Shown here one piece after another: positions 8,760 to 17,164 of a DNA stretch of 64,000 nucleotides. This DNA is from Sulfurospirillum sp964466465 (lineage in GTDB: Bacteria; Campylobacterota; Campylobacteria; Campylobacterales; Sulfurospirillaceae): assembly GCA_964466465.1 (NCBI GenBank), contig CAYXNJ010000004.1:1-64000 (forward strand), written 5' to 3'. A model generated the notes under the pieces. The model was not told where the DNA came from. It saw only the letters and a program-made list of their open reading frames with translations, and ran no database searches. Position 1 is the first letter of the stretch. Each line of letters starts with the position of its first letter. The position numbers were made by a program, and so were the translations under genes.

Positions 8760-9764
8760 ATGCGTAAACTTCTTGGAGTTCTCCTTGTAGTATTAGTCCT
8801 TTTACTGCCTTACTACATCTCCAATACGAAATTTCAAGGTGATGTTATACGTTTAGGCATGAGTGGACCTTTTAGTGGAGGACTCAATAGCGTTGGAAAT
8901 CAATTTTTGCTTGGTGCTGAAATCTATCTGCAAAATCTCAATGATCATGGTGGCGTACACGGTAGAAAAATAGAAATTATCGCTAAAGATGATCGATATG
9001 AGCCCAAAATCGCTGTTGAAAATGTTCGTGAACTTATCGAGAAGGAAAAAGTGTTTGCATTGTTTGGTGTGATTGGCACTCCTGTGGCAGAGGCTGTTTT
9101 CCCCATTGCGACTGAAAAACGTATTCCTTTTGTAGGGACATATTCGGGTGCTGAATTTTTACGTAACCCTCCCAACCCTATCGTGTTAAATGCAAGAGCA
9201 GGAGATCTTGACGAGATCGAAAAACTGGTACAACACTATGCAGATGATTTAAAATACAAACGTTTTGCCCTTTTTTATCAGAATGATGGCTATGGAAGAG
9301 CGGGACTAAATGGTGTGAAGAGCGCACTTGCAAAGCGAAATTTGGTTCTTGTAGGCGAGGGAAGCTATAAACGAAATACCCTCTCTGTGGGCAATGCGCT
9401 GTATGAAATTGAGTTGTGCAATCCCGAAGTTATTTTAATGATAGGCTCGACCACACCTGTGGCAGAGTTTATTAAACGTGCTCGCAAAAGCGCAAAAATC
9501 CGTAAAGAGATTCAGTTTGGACTCTTCTCTTTTGTGGAACCTAAGCCTCTCATTGATCTCTTAGATGGTAAAGGTCAAGGTATTACCTTTGCGCAAGTGG
9601 TTCCTTCGCCTTGGACATCTGAGGTGGATGAAGTGGAAACGTATCGTATTTTGATGCGTAAATACTACCCAAAAGAAGCATTAGGGCATGTTTCATTGGA
9701 AGGGTACTTTGCTGCACGCATGATCACAGAAGTATTTAAAAGCGTTGGAAGAGATTTTACATAA
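8760..9764 (+). CDS. Periplasmic amino-acid-type binding protein, shortened by an in-frame stop
   Basis: 334 residues up to a TAA at 9762-9764. An N-terminal signal/anchor segment (about 3-22) precedes a type I periplasmic binding fold of the Leu/Ile/Val family, with IRLGMSGPFSG-like start, GVHGRKIEIIAKDD and LVGEGSYKRNTLS. No ABC permease or ATPase adjoins it. A histidine kinase and response regulator follow, so it probably feeds ligand information to the kinase rather than transport. After the TAA the same frame stays open for 52 codons (9765-9920) with protein-like sequence starting EEFIKALGAFSKTLDE. It ends in a TAG overlapping the kinase ATG. The original gene therefore probably ran to 9923. 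Confidence 0.8.
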   Translation: MRKLLGVLLVVLVLLLPYYISNTKFQGDVIRLGMSGPFSGGLNSVGNQFLLGAEIYLQNLNDHGGVHGRKIEIIAKDDRYEPKIAVENVRELIEKEKVFALFGVIGTPVAEAVFPIATEKRIPFVGTYSGAEFLRNPPNPIVLNARAGDLDEIEKLVQHYADDLKYKRFALFYQNDGYGRAGLNGVKSALAKRNLVLVGEGSYKRNTLSVGNALYEIELCNPEVILMIGSTTPVAEFIKRARKSAKIRKEIQFGLFSFVEPKPLIDLLDGKGQGITFAQVVPSPWTSEVDEVETYRILMRKYYPKEALGHVSLEGYFAARMITEVFKSVGRDFT

Positions 9765-9923
9765 GAAGAATTTATCAAAGCATTAGGAGCTTTTTCAAAA
9801 ACATTGGATGAAACGGCGGTCTCTAAAAACAGAGACGAGCGTTGCAAATGTTTACACCGTGTGCATTTGAGTGAATATGTTGATGATGATTTTTACTCCG
9901 TAGGAAAAAACGATGAGCAATAG
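9762..9923 (+). pseudogene. C-terminal remnant of the binding protein beyond the in-frame TAA
   Basis: Reading on past the TAA gives 52 sense codons in frame, with normal composition and a sensible continuation of the last helix (GRDFT then EEFIKALGAFSKTL). The following TAG lies 9 bases inside the downstream kinase gene, the usual overlap spacing in this genome. This supports a recent nonsense change, a sequencing error or stop-codon readthrough. The segment contains an unusual Cys-Lys-Cys. Confidence 0.6.
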
Positions 9924-11526
9924 CCCTTTAAATGATTTTATGGGCAGCATTGATGAAATGACCATTGCAAAAAAGACAACGCTTCTTTTTCTCATTATGG
10001 TTATAGGAATGCTTTTTATCGGTAGTTTTGCACACATGAGTATTAACCGCATTAAAGATAACTTTGATATTTTATATACCAAACGTATGCTACCTACCAT
10101 TCGTCTTGAAAATCTCAAAGATATTTATACCGTCAATATCTTAGACACGATTCGAGATATTGAAAAAGGTTCTATTAGCGCTAAAGAGGGACAAGTTGTC
10201 ATAACGCTTGCACAAGATTTGATTAAAATTGAACTGCAAGAGTATAAAAATAGCTTGGGAATTGATGAAAGTGACTGGTTGATTAAGCTAGCGCGTTCAT
10301 GGGGAATTATGAATGAGAGTCATCAGCCCTACTATAAAACAAAAGAGGATGATATTTTAACCTCTAAAATTGAGCAAAAAATCCACACAATTGATGGTAT
10401 TTTGCTCAAAATGTTCAGCTATTTTGCGACAAAGCAAGCACATAAGGCGATTGATACACTTCAAAATGAGCTTTATCCTAGTGTGTATTCGATCAATATT
10501 GATTTAACAGGTCTTATCAATCTCAATCTTGATGGCGCAAAAGAGGGCTATGCTAGAACAGCCAAAGTGTATGACAATACCTTTGAGTGGATTGTGGTCG
10601 CGACACTTGGAACCATTGCATTTGCGGCACTTTTAGCGATTGTACTTTTACAAAATATTCGTTTGCTTCATGCCAGACTTGCCAAAATGGTGGATGCGAA
10701 AACACAAGAGTTACAACAGCTCAACCGTGACTTAGAACTCAAAGTGCAATATGAAGTTGAGCAGAGTCGCCAAAAAGATCAGATTATGTTTCGTCAATCA
10801 AGACTAGCTTCCATGGGTGAAATGATTGGAAATATTGCACATCAGTGGCGTCAACCGCTTAATGCCATTGTGTTGATTATCCAAAGTTTTCAGATGAAGC
10901 GTATGGCAGGCTTAGAATTAAGCGATGAGTTTATTGATAAACAGGTCAATGAGGGTATTCAGTTAGCTTCAATGATGTCTCATACGATTGATGATTTTCG
11001 CAATTTCTTTAAGCCAAATCATAGTGAAGAAGATTTTAGTGTTAAAGAGACTGTGTTATACAGCCTGAAGTTAATCCAAGAGTACTATGCAAAATCAGGC
11101 ATTGAGATTTTTTTAAATTGTAGCCATGATGTTCAGATTTGTGGTTATCCCAATGAATTTTCACAAGTGGTTATGAATCTTCTTAGCAATGCCAAAGATG
11201 CGCTTGAGGAAAAAGAGCTAGAAGAAAAACTCATTGAAGTAGTCATAACAAAAGAAGCCAATAATGCAGTCATCAGTGTGATAGACAATGGCGGGGGGAT
11301 TAGTGAAGAAGTGCAAGATAGGATGTTTGAACCCTATTTTACAACGAAACATAAAGCCTCAGGAACAGGTATAGGGCTTTATATGTCCAAGCAGATTATT
11401 GAAAAACAGATGAAAGGAAGTATTAGTGGAACGAACATTACCTATATTTTCCAAAATGGCAAACGTTATGAAAAATGTGCGATTCTAACAATTTTAGTAC
11501 CACTTAAGAAGAAGGAGGAAAAATAA
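9913..11526 (+). CDS. Sensor histidine kinase
   Basis: 537 residues. TM1 is at about 24-45, a periplasmic helical sensor at about 46-220 and TM2 at about 222-245. A coiled coil follows, then an H-box with phospho-accepting His in GNIAHQWRQPLNAI, an N-box around NLLSNAKDALEE, and ATP-lid motifs DNGGGISEE and GTGIGLYMSK. The HQWRQPLN form of the H-box is frequent in Campylobacterota kinases. It overlaps the reading frame of the upstream binding protein and ends one base before the response regulator, so the three form one sensory operon. It probably detects a ligand-loaded binding protein in the periplasm; the signal is unknown. Confidence 0.9.
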   Translation: MSNSPLNDFMGSIDEMTIAKKTTLLFLIMVIGMLFIGSFAHMSINRIKDNFDILYTKRMLPTIRLENLKDIYTVNILDTIRDIEKGSISAKEGQVVITLAQDLIKIELQEYKNSLGIDESDWLIKLARSWGIMNESHQPYYKTKEDDILTSKIEQKIHTIDGILLKMFSYFATKQAHKAIDTLQNELYPSVYSINIDLTGLINLNLDGAKEGYARTAKVYDNTFEWIVVATLGTIAFAALLAIVLLQNIRLLHARLAKMVDAKTQELQQLNRDLELKVQYEVEQSRQKDQIMFRQSRLASMGEMIGNIAHQWRQPLNAIVLIIQSFQMKRMAGLELSDEFIDKQVNEGIQLASMMSHTIDDFRNFFKPNHSEEDFSVKETVLYSLKLIQEYYAKSGIEIFLNCSHDVQICGYPNEFSQVVMNLLSNAKDALEEKELEEKLIEVVITKEANNAVISVIDNGGGISEEVQDRMFEPYFTTKHKASGTGIGLYMSKQIIEKQMKGSISGTNITYIFQNGKRYEKCAILTILVPLKKKEEK

Positions 11527-11527
11527 T

Positions 11528-12187
11528 ATGGATTTTAATAGTTTAAAAGATTGTGTCGTGTTGTATGTCGAAGATGAAAAATCAGTACAAATGCAAACCC
11601 AAATGATTTTAAGAGACTTTGTAAAAGAAGTTTATCTTGCATCGAATGGTGAAGAGGGTCTTAAAATAGCCCTCGAAAAAGACGTTGATATTATCGTTAC
11701 CGATATTGTCATGCCTGTTATGAACGGTATAGAGATGATCAAAAAGCTCAAAAAAGAGTATAACCGAGATATTCCTGTCATCATTACAACAGCGTTTACG
11801 GAGACAGATTATTTGATTGAGGCAATTACGCTAAAAGTCGATGGTTTTATTATGAAGCCAATTAATGTAAAAGATTTGATTAGCAATATTTACACTGTTA
11901 TGCTTCCAAAACTTCACAACAAAGAGTTACAAGGATGTTCTTTTATCATTGAGGGACTCGCCGCGCTCATTGGTGGTAAAAAAATTGAGATTTTAAAATA
12001 CATCATCAACCACTTGGATGAAAATAAGATATTTAACGGCTCATATCAAGATATTATTGATAATATCGGTGTGAGTAAGCCTACGGTTGTACATATGTTT
12101 CAACAACTGATTAAGGTAGGTATATTAGAAAAAGTGAAAAATAAAATGTATCGATTCCGCAATACAAAACTTATTGGAGACCAATAA
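11528..12187 (+). CDS. Response regulator with C-terminal winged-helix-like domain
   Basis: 219 residues. The receiver domain (about 8-125) has acidic residues in LYVEDE, the phospho-acceptor Asp in IIVTDIVMPVMNG, and Thr/Lys switch residues (TTAF, IMKPI). The C-terminal part (about 135-215) is not the OmpR winged helix. It carries YQDIIDNIGVSKPTVVHMFQ, a helix-turn-helix as in Crp/MarR-type repressors, then KVGILEKVKNKMYRF as the wing. It therefore probably binds DNA. It lies one base after the kinase stop and is its likely partner. Confidence 0.87.
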   Translation: MDFNSLKDCVVLYVEDEKSVQMQTQMILRDFVKEVYLASNGEEGLKIALEKDVDIIVTDIVMPVMNGIEMIKKLKKEYNRDIPVIITTAFTETDYLIEAITLKVDGFIMKPINVKDLISNIYTVMLPKLHNKELQGCSFIIEGLAALIGGKKIEILKYIINHLDENKIFNGSYQDIIDNIGVSKPTVVHMFQQLIKVGILEKVKNKMYRFRNTKLIGDQ

Positions 12188-12706
12188 ATGAAAAAAGTCG
12201 TATTTGTTTTACTCTTAGGCGTATGGAGTGCTCTTATAGCAAGTGAAGTCGTGTTTGAAACAACACAAGGAAAGATAGTATTTGCTCTTAAACCAGAAAT
12301 TGCACCAAAAGCGTGTGAAAATTTTGAAGGATTGGTGAAGAAAGGGTACTACGATGGTATAACGTTTCATCGTATCATTAAAAACTTTATGATTCAAGGT
12401 GGTGATCCTACGGGAACAGGTCGTGGGGGTCAGTCGATTTATGGGACACCGTTTGAAGATGAGTTTAAACCCAATGTGATGTTTAACAAAGCGGGTATCT
12501 TGGCGATGGCAAATGCGGGTCGAAATACCAATGGTAGTCAATTCTTCATTACAACAGTGCCAACGCCACATCTCAATGGCAGACATACGATTTTTGGTGA
12601 AGTCGTTGAAGGTATGGACGTTGTGAAAAAGCTTGAAAATGTTGTAACTGATGGCAGAGACATGCCAATGCAACCACAAAAAATTCTCAAAGCGTATTTA
12701 AAATAA
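12188..12706 (+). CDS. Periplasmic cyclophilin-type peptidyl-prolyl isomerase
   Basis: 172 residues. A signal peptide at about 1-18 ends around LIAS. The cyclophilin fold has all main motifs: TFHRIIKNFMIQGGDPTG with the catalytic Arg, the GQSIYGTPFEDEF loop, and ANAGRNTNGSQFFIT. The family interconverts cis and trans X-Pro bonds in proteins; the signal peptide places this one in the periplasm. The ATG directly abuts the TAA of the response regulator, so translation is probably coupled, though a functional link is not obvious. Confidence 0.92.
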   Translation: MKKVVFVLLLGVWSALIASEVVFETTQGKIVFALKPEIAPKACENFEGLVKKGYYDGITFHRIIKNFMIQGGDPTGTGRGGQSIYGTPFEDEFKPNVMFNKAGILAMANAGRNTNGSQFFITTVPTPHLNGRHTIFGEVVEGMDVVKKLENVVTDGRDMPMQPQKILKAYLK

Positions 12707-12751
12707 TTTAAGGTAAAATAGCCCAATTTTGAAATAATAGAGGAGAGAACC

Positions 12752-13090
12752 ATGAAAAAGATCGAAGCAATTATAAAACCTTTTAAACTTGAAGAGGTCA
12801 AAGATGCTCTTGCTAGTATTGAAGTTACAGGTATGACTGTACATGAAGTAAAAGGCTATGGCAGACAACAAGGACACTCTGAACTCTATAGGGGTGCTGA
12901 GTACGTGGTTGACTTTTTGCCAAAAATTAAACTAGATATCGTTGTTGCTGATGAAAATGTGGACAAAGTGATTGCAACCATTACAGAAGCTGCAAAGACT
13001 GGTAAAATCGGCGATGGCAAGATCTTTGTGAGCGATATTCAAAGAATTATTCGTATTAGAACAGGTGAAGAGAACGAAGACGCAATCTAA
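12752..13090 (+). CDS. glnB: Nitrogen regulatory protein P-II
   Basis: 112 residues, the standard PII length. It contains KGYGRQQGHSELYRGAEY with Tyr51, the T-loop residue uridylylated in many bacteria, and the C-terminal GKIFVSDIQRIIRIRTGE motif that binds ATP/ADP and 2-oxoglutarate. PII reports nitrogen and energy status and, with an amt gene behind it, typically plugs the ammonium channel. Because it is paired with amt it could be called glnK. GAGGAG precedes the ATG, and TAAAAT near 12714 may be the -10 box. Confidence 0.95.
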   Translation: MKKIEAIIKPFKLEEVKDALASIEVTGMTVHEVKGYGRQQGHSELYRGAEYVVDFLPKIKLDIVVADENVDKVIATITEAAKTGKIGDGKIFVSDIQRIIRIRTGEENEDAI

Positions 13091-13096
13091 AATGTG

Positions 13097-13130
13097 AATG
13101 GAGTGATTAAAATTTAATCACTCCATTTTT
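13097..13130 (+). terminator. Rho-independent terminator after glnB
   Basis: AATGGAGTGATTAAA at 13097-13111 is the reverse complement of TTTAATCACTCCATT at 13113-13127, and a run of T follows. The hairpin starts six bases after the glnB stop. It should reduce read-through into amt, which has its own -10 box. Confidence 0.85.
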
Positions 13131-13140
13131 CCTCTTTTTT

Positions 13141-13146
13141 GTACAA
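13141..13146 (+). promoter_or_regulatory. -10 box of amt
   Basis: TACAAT lies 39 bases before the amt ATG and directly after the glnB terminator. This suggests amt can be transcribed independently of glnB. Confidence 0.45.
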
Positions 13147-13185
13147 TTATCCGTTACACTTTATTTCATTCAAAGGGCACATGTA

Positions 13186-14367
13186 ATGGATGTATCTTCA
13201 ATTCAATATGTTATTGACACTTTCTTTCTCCTTTTTGCTTCGGTTTTGATTATTTTAATGGTTCCAGGTTTTGCAATGCTTGAAGCAGGGCTTGTTCGCA
13301 GTAAAAATGTCTCTGCTGTACTTACAGGCAATGTAATGCTGTATGCGATTACGTCGTTTGTTTTTCTACTGTGGGGCTACAATCTTATGTTTGGAGGCAC
13401 TGGCTTCTTTTTACAAGGCGTTGCTGTTGAAGGCTACAGTGCGTATGCCTATTTTTTCTTTCAAATGGCATTTGTGAGTAAAACCGTTTCTATTATGAGT
13501 GGTGGTGTAAGTGAGCGTATTCGCATTATTCCTTTTATGATTTTTGCAGTTTTAATGAGCGGATTTATCTATCCTATGGTGGGTAATGCCATTTGGGGTG
13601 GAGGGTTTTTAAAAGAGGTGCATGACTTAGCGGGCTGTACCGTGATTCACTCTGTGGGTGGTTGGGCACTGCTTGCAGGTATTTTGGTTTTGGGGGCACG
13701 CCGTGGTAAATACAGTAAAGAAGGGCATGTAAGAGCCATTCCCGCTTCTAACATTCCTTTAGTCACCCTTGGTGCCATGCTGCTTTGGATTGGTTGGTTT
13801 GGGTTTAACGGTGGAAGTGCTTTTAACATATCCAGTGTTGAAAAAGCCGATTTAGTAGGCTTAATTATCGTCAATACCAATACCGCAGGTTTGGCAGGCG
13901 CTATTATTGCAGCGTTTATTGTCTATTTTCAATATAAAAAACTTGATATTACGATGATTCTCAATGGAGCGCTTGGAGGTCTTGTTGCGATTACCGCAAG
14001 TGCCGATGTGGTAGGGCTTTGGGAGCCAATCGTGATTGGTGCTATTGGCGGGGCACTCGTTGTTTTTGCAGTTCCTCTTTTTGATAAATTGCAAATTGAT
14101 GATCCTGTAGGAGCACTCTCTGTTCACTTGGTCAATGGTATATGGGGAACAATTGCCGTAGCGCTTTTTGCCGATTTTTCATTGCTGACACAACTTAAAG
14201 GCATCGCCTTAACAGGGCTTTTCACATTTCCTATTTCGTATGTTGCATTTATTATTATTAAGAGGATTATTGGACTTAGAAGCGATGAAGAACATGAATA
14301 CGTCGGGCTTGATCTTGAAGAGTGTGGCTTGGAAGCGTATCCTGAGTTTGTTAAATCAAAAGTTTAA
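13186..14367 (+). CDS. amt: Ammonium transporter
   Basis: 393 residues with about 11 transmembrane segments. Amt signatures include VPGFAMLEAGLVRSKNV at the start, the twin-His pore (the first in AGCTVIHSVGGWALLAG, the second in GALSVHLVNGIWGTIAV), and WIGWFGFNGGSAF. It conducts ammonium across the inner membrane and is normally blocked by PII when nitrogen is plentiful; the PII gene directly upstream fits this. The tail (EHEYVGLDLEECGLEAYPEF) is usual for the family. Confidence 0.95.
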   Translation: MDVSSIQYVIDTFFLLFASVLIILMVPGFAMLEAGLVRSKNVSAVLTGNVMLYAITSFVFLLWGYNLMFGGTGFFLQGVAVEGYSAYAYFFFQMAFVSKTVSIMSGGVSERIRIIPFMIFAVLMSGFIYPMVGNAIWGGGFLKEVHDLAGCTVIHSVGGWALLAGILVLGARRGKYSKEGHVRAIPASNIPLVTLGAMLLWIGWFGFNGGSAFNISSVEKADLVGLIIVNTNTAGLAGAIIAAFIVYFQYKKLDITMILNGALGGLVAITASADVVGLWEPIVIGAIGGALVVFAVPLFDKLQIDDPVGALSVHLVNGIWGTIAVALFADFSLLTQLKGIALTGLFTFPISYVAFIIIKRIIGLRSDEEHEYVGLDLEECGLEAYPEFVKSKV

Positions 14368-14377
14368 TGTAATAACC

Positions 14378-14404
14378 GAGGGAGTTCATCTCCCTCTTCT
14401 TTTG
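14378..14404. terminator. Terminator hairpin between amt and aldo/keto reductase
   Basis: GAGGGAG / CTCCCTC pairs at 14378-14384 and 14390-14396 with loop TTCAT, followed by a T-rich tail on the plus strand. It separates the convergent amt and reductase genes. Confidence 0.75.
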
Positions 14405-15424
14405 TCACCCCATCGGATATAAAATCTCTTTTTGAACTTTCTCACATTCGTTTAAAATTTCAGGGCTTAGTTTGATCTCAAGGGCTTTGAAGCTTTCCTC
14501 TAATTGTGTTGCATAGCGCGCTCCAATAATCGTTGAAGCCACAAAATCAAAGTGCATGCTCCAGCTCACGGCAAGGGTAACAGGGCTCATACCGTATTTT
14601 TTGGCAATTTCTATATACTTAGACGTTGCAGCAACCGTTTTATCGTTGACAAAGCGTTTGTACATCGCTTTTTGCCTAGGCTCTCCCGCATGCAGGTATT
14701 CACCAAAACGTGTTTTTGGGTCTATGAAAGCTTGATTGTATTTTCCACTTAATACACCGCCACCAATAGGTGAATATGGAAGTAGAGAAACGCTTTCTTT
14801 ACGGCATACATTGGCAAGCTCATCTAAAAAGCGCGGGTTGAGTAATGAAAAATTGTTTTGAATGGATTCAAAACGAGAGAGCTTTTCGTAGCCAGCAATA
14901 GTGTTGGATTTTGTGAGTCCATAAGCGGTATCATTGGATGTACCGATATAACGTACTTTTCCGCTTTTAACTAGCTCATCAAGGGCTCGCATGGATTCTT
15001 CTTTCGGAACAACTTCATCAGGCCAGTGGACTTGGTAAAGATCGATGTAGTCTGTCTTGAGACGTTTTAAACTTCCCTCCACTGCTTTTTGAATATGAAA
15101 GCGGTCAATCGCGGTGTAGCCGTGGCGAATAGGTGGAACAAACCAACCATTGGCAGCACCCGCAATTTTGGTGGCAAGTATAATGCTCTCTCGTGGTTTG
15201 GTGGCAAGCCATTCACTGATAATCTCTTCGGTAACACCTGCATAACTCTCTTTAGGAGGTACAGGGTAAAGTTCTGCAGTATCGAAAAAATTGATGCCTC
15301 TATCATAGGCAGTATCTAAAATTTTAAACGACTCTTTTTTGTCGCTCCAACTGCCAAAACTCATGGTACCCATGCAAATAGGCGTAACCCTAAGACCACT
15401 TTTCCCAATGTAACGATATTCCAT
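14405..15424 (-). CDS. Aldo/keto reductase
   Basis: 339 residues with the AKR barrel. It opens with GKSGLRVTPICMGTMSFG, carries FFDTAELYP with catalytic Asp and Tyr, then LATKIAG (Lys), DYIDLYQVHWPD (His), and a C-terminal NADPH-binding IIGARYATQLEES. Members reduce aldehydes or ketones with NADPH in the cytoplasm; it resembles the Tas/YajO-like subgroup. The substrate cannot be inferred. It is divergent from pyrC across 77 bases. Confidence 0.88.
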   Translation of the reverse strand: MEYRYIGKSGLRVTPICMGTMSFGSWSDKKESFKILDTAYDRGINFFDTAELYPVPPKESYAGVTEEIISEWLATKPRESIILATKIAGAANGWFVPPIRHGYTAIDRFHIQKAVEGSLKRLKTDYIDLYQVHWPDEVVPKEESMRALDELVKSGKVRYIGTSNDTAYGLTKSNTIAGYEKLSRFESIQNNFSLLNPRFLDELANVCRKESVSLLPYSPIGGGVLSGKYNQAFIDPKTRFGEYLHAGEPRQKAMYKRFVNDKTVAATSKYIEIAKKYGMSPVTLAVSWSMHFDFVASTIIGARYATQLEESFKALEIKLSPEILNECEKVQKEILYPMG

Positions 15425-15476
15425 TTTAATGCCTTAACATTTTTTGTGGAAGTATAACATTTTGGGCTTGCTTTGA

Positions 15477-15482
15477 TATAAT
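15477..15482 (+). promoter_or_regulatory. -10 box of pyrC
   Basis: TATAAT in the context TTTGATATAATTAAA lies 19 bases before the ATG. AAAGG sits between them as Shine-Dalgarno. Confidence 0.6.
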
Positions 15483-15501
15483 TAAATCAAAAAGGTTTTA
15501 G

Positions 15502-16509
15502 ATGACCCATACTCTGATTTCTCCTTTAGATATGCACTTACATGTACGTGATGAAGCAATGTTAAAAGTAGTTGCACCTCTAAGTGCACATAGTTTTGCA
15601 GGGGGAATTATTATGCCAAATATTATTCCTCCCATTACAACTATTGAAGCTGTTATTGCTTATAAAGAGCGCATTATAAGCGCGATTGGAAACAATGTTT
15701 TTGAACCATTGATGACACTTTTCTTTCGCAGCGATTATACGCGTGAATTTTTAGAAAAAGCGGCTTCTCATGTGAAGGCACTTAAGCTTTATCCCTCAGG
15801 TATTACCACCAATTCTGAAGGTGGTGTAGCAAGTATGGACATTGAAACATTACGTCCTGTTTTAGAAGCCATGAGTGATTTAGGACTTATTTTATGTGTG
15901 CATGGTGAGACCAATGGATTTGTGATGGATCGAGAAAAAGAGTTTGGGTCTATTTATGAAAGTCTAGCTTCCTCTTTTCCAAAGCTTAAAATTGTGATGG
16001 AACACATCACGACTAAAGAGAGTGTTGCTCTTTTAGATAAGTATGAAAACCTTTACGCAACGATTACGTTACACCATTTACTCATTACTCTGGATGATGT
16101 TGCTGGTGGTATGCTTCAACCCCATCTTTTTTGTAAACCGATTGCGAAACGCTATGAAGACCGTGATGCTCTTTTAGACGTTGCTTTGAAAGCACATCCT
16201 AAAGTGATGTTTGGCTCTGATTCAGCACCGCATCCTATTCACAAAAAAGAGTGTTGCGGATGTGCAGCGGGTGTTTTTACAGCTCCCATTGCTTTACAAG
16301 CCTTGGTTGAGCTTTTTGAAAAACATAACGCATTAGCTAATTTACAAGCGTTTGTGAGTAACAATGCACAAACCATTTATAGCTATAAAGCCCCATATAA
16401 AGAGGTTGTTTTAGAAAAAAAATCATTTCATGTTACACACAGTTATGCTGATGTTGTCCCTATGTTTGCAAACGAAACACTCACATGGAGTATCCAACAT
16501 GTCTTATAA
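15502..16509 (+). CDS. pyrC: Dihydroorotase, class II
   Basis: 335 residues, the length of class II (E. coli PyrC-like) dihydroorotase. It has the metal motif LDMHLHVRDEAML (HxHxR), the metal-bridging Lys in VKALKLYPSG, downstream His ligands (VHGE, MEHI) and the catalytic Asp in FGSDSAPH. It closes carbamoyl-aspartate to dihydroorotate in pyrimidine synthesis. The stop overlaps the start of a response regulator by 11 bases, an accidental-looking pairing of metabolism with signalling. Confidence 0.94.
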   Translation: MTHTLISPLDMHLHVRDEAMLKVVAPLSAHSFAGGIIMPNIIPPITTIEAVIAYKERIISAIGNNVFEPLMTLFFRSDYTREFLEKAASHVKALKLYPSGITTNSEGGVASMDIETLRPVLEAMSDLGLILCVHGETNGFVMDREKEFGSIYESLASSFPKLKIVMEHITTKESVALLDKYENLYATITLHHLLITLDDVAGGMLQPHLFCKPIAKRYEDRDALLDVALKAHPKVMFGSDSAPHPIHKKECCGCAAGVFTAPIALQALVELFEKHNALANLQAFVSNNAQTIYSYKAPYKEVVLEKKSFHVTHSYADVVPMFANETLTWSIQHVL

Positions 16510-17164
16510 AATTTTGATTTTGGAAGACAATACACTGTTGCTTCAAACCCTAGAAGATTTTTTAACGGGGCATGGTTATGAATGTACATTGGTTAAAAGT
16601 GGAAAAGAAGCTTTAAAACAGTGTTTTGAGCATAAGTTTGATCTTTATCTTTTAGATGTCAAAGTTCCTGACATGAACGGTTTTGAGTTTTTACAATCGC
16701 TTAGAAGCTCGGGAGATCATACCCCTGCTATCTTTGTGACATCACTCAATGATCAAGAAAGCCTGACGAAAGGGTTTATGCTTGGAGGGGATGATTATAT
16801 TAAAAAACCATTTGATTTGAATGAGTTACTTCTTCGTGTTAAAGCACTTTTAGCGCGTGCAAAAGGAATTGTGGATGACTGGCTTGTGATAGATGAAGTG
16901 TATAAACTCAATCTTGCACGTAAACGTTTATTCTACAAGCAAGAAGAGTTAGACATTCATCTTAAAGATTTTGAACTGCTCTATTTATTGGTAAAAGAGC
17001 GAGGTAAGGTGGTGACTAAAGAGATGATTCATGAGCGTCTTTGGAGCAGTAGTGAAGAGATCAATGAAGGGTCTATCAGGGTTTATATCAATAATCTCAA
17101 AAAAATTTTTGGCAAAGAAGTTATTTTAAATATCCGAGGAATTGGGTATCGCTTTGAGAAGTAG
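16499..17164 (+). CDS. OmpR-family response regulator
   Basis: 221 residues counted from ATG at 16499, which overlaps the pyrC stop. Upstream in-frame codons lie inside pyrC and give no receiver sequence. The receiver (ILILEDN, phospho-Asp in DLYLLDVKVPDMNG, TSL and KKPF switch residues) is followed by a winged helix (HLKDFELLYLLVKERGKVV, SIRVYINNLKKIFG, IRGIGYRFEK). It should activate or repress transcription when phosphorylated by the kinase that overlaps its 3' end. Targets are unknown. Confidence 0.9.
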   Translation: MSYKILILEDNTLLLQTLEDFLTGHGYECTLVKSGKEALKQCFEHKFDLYLLDVKVPDMNGFEFLQSLRSSGDHTPAIFVTSLNDQESLTKGFMLGGDDYIKKPFDLNELLLRVKALLARAKGIVDDWLVIDEVYKLNLARKRLFYKQEELDIHLKDFELLYLLVKERGKVVTKEMIHERLWSSSEEINEGSIRVYINNLKKIFGKEVILNIRGIGYRFEK

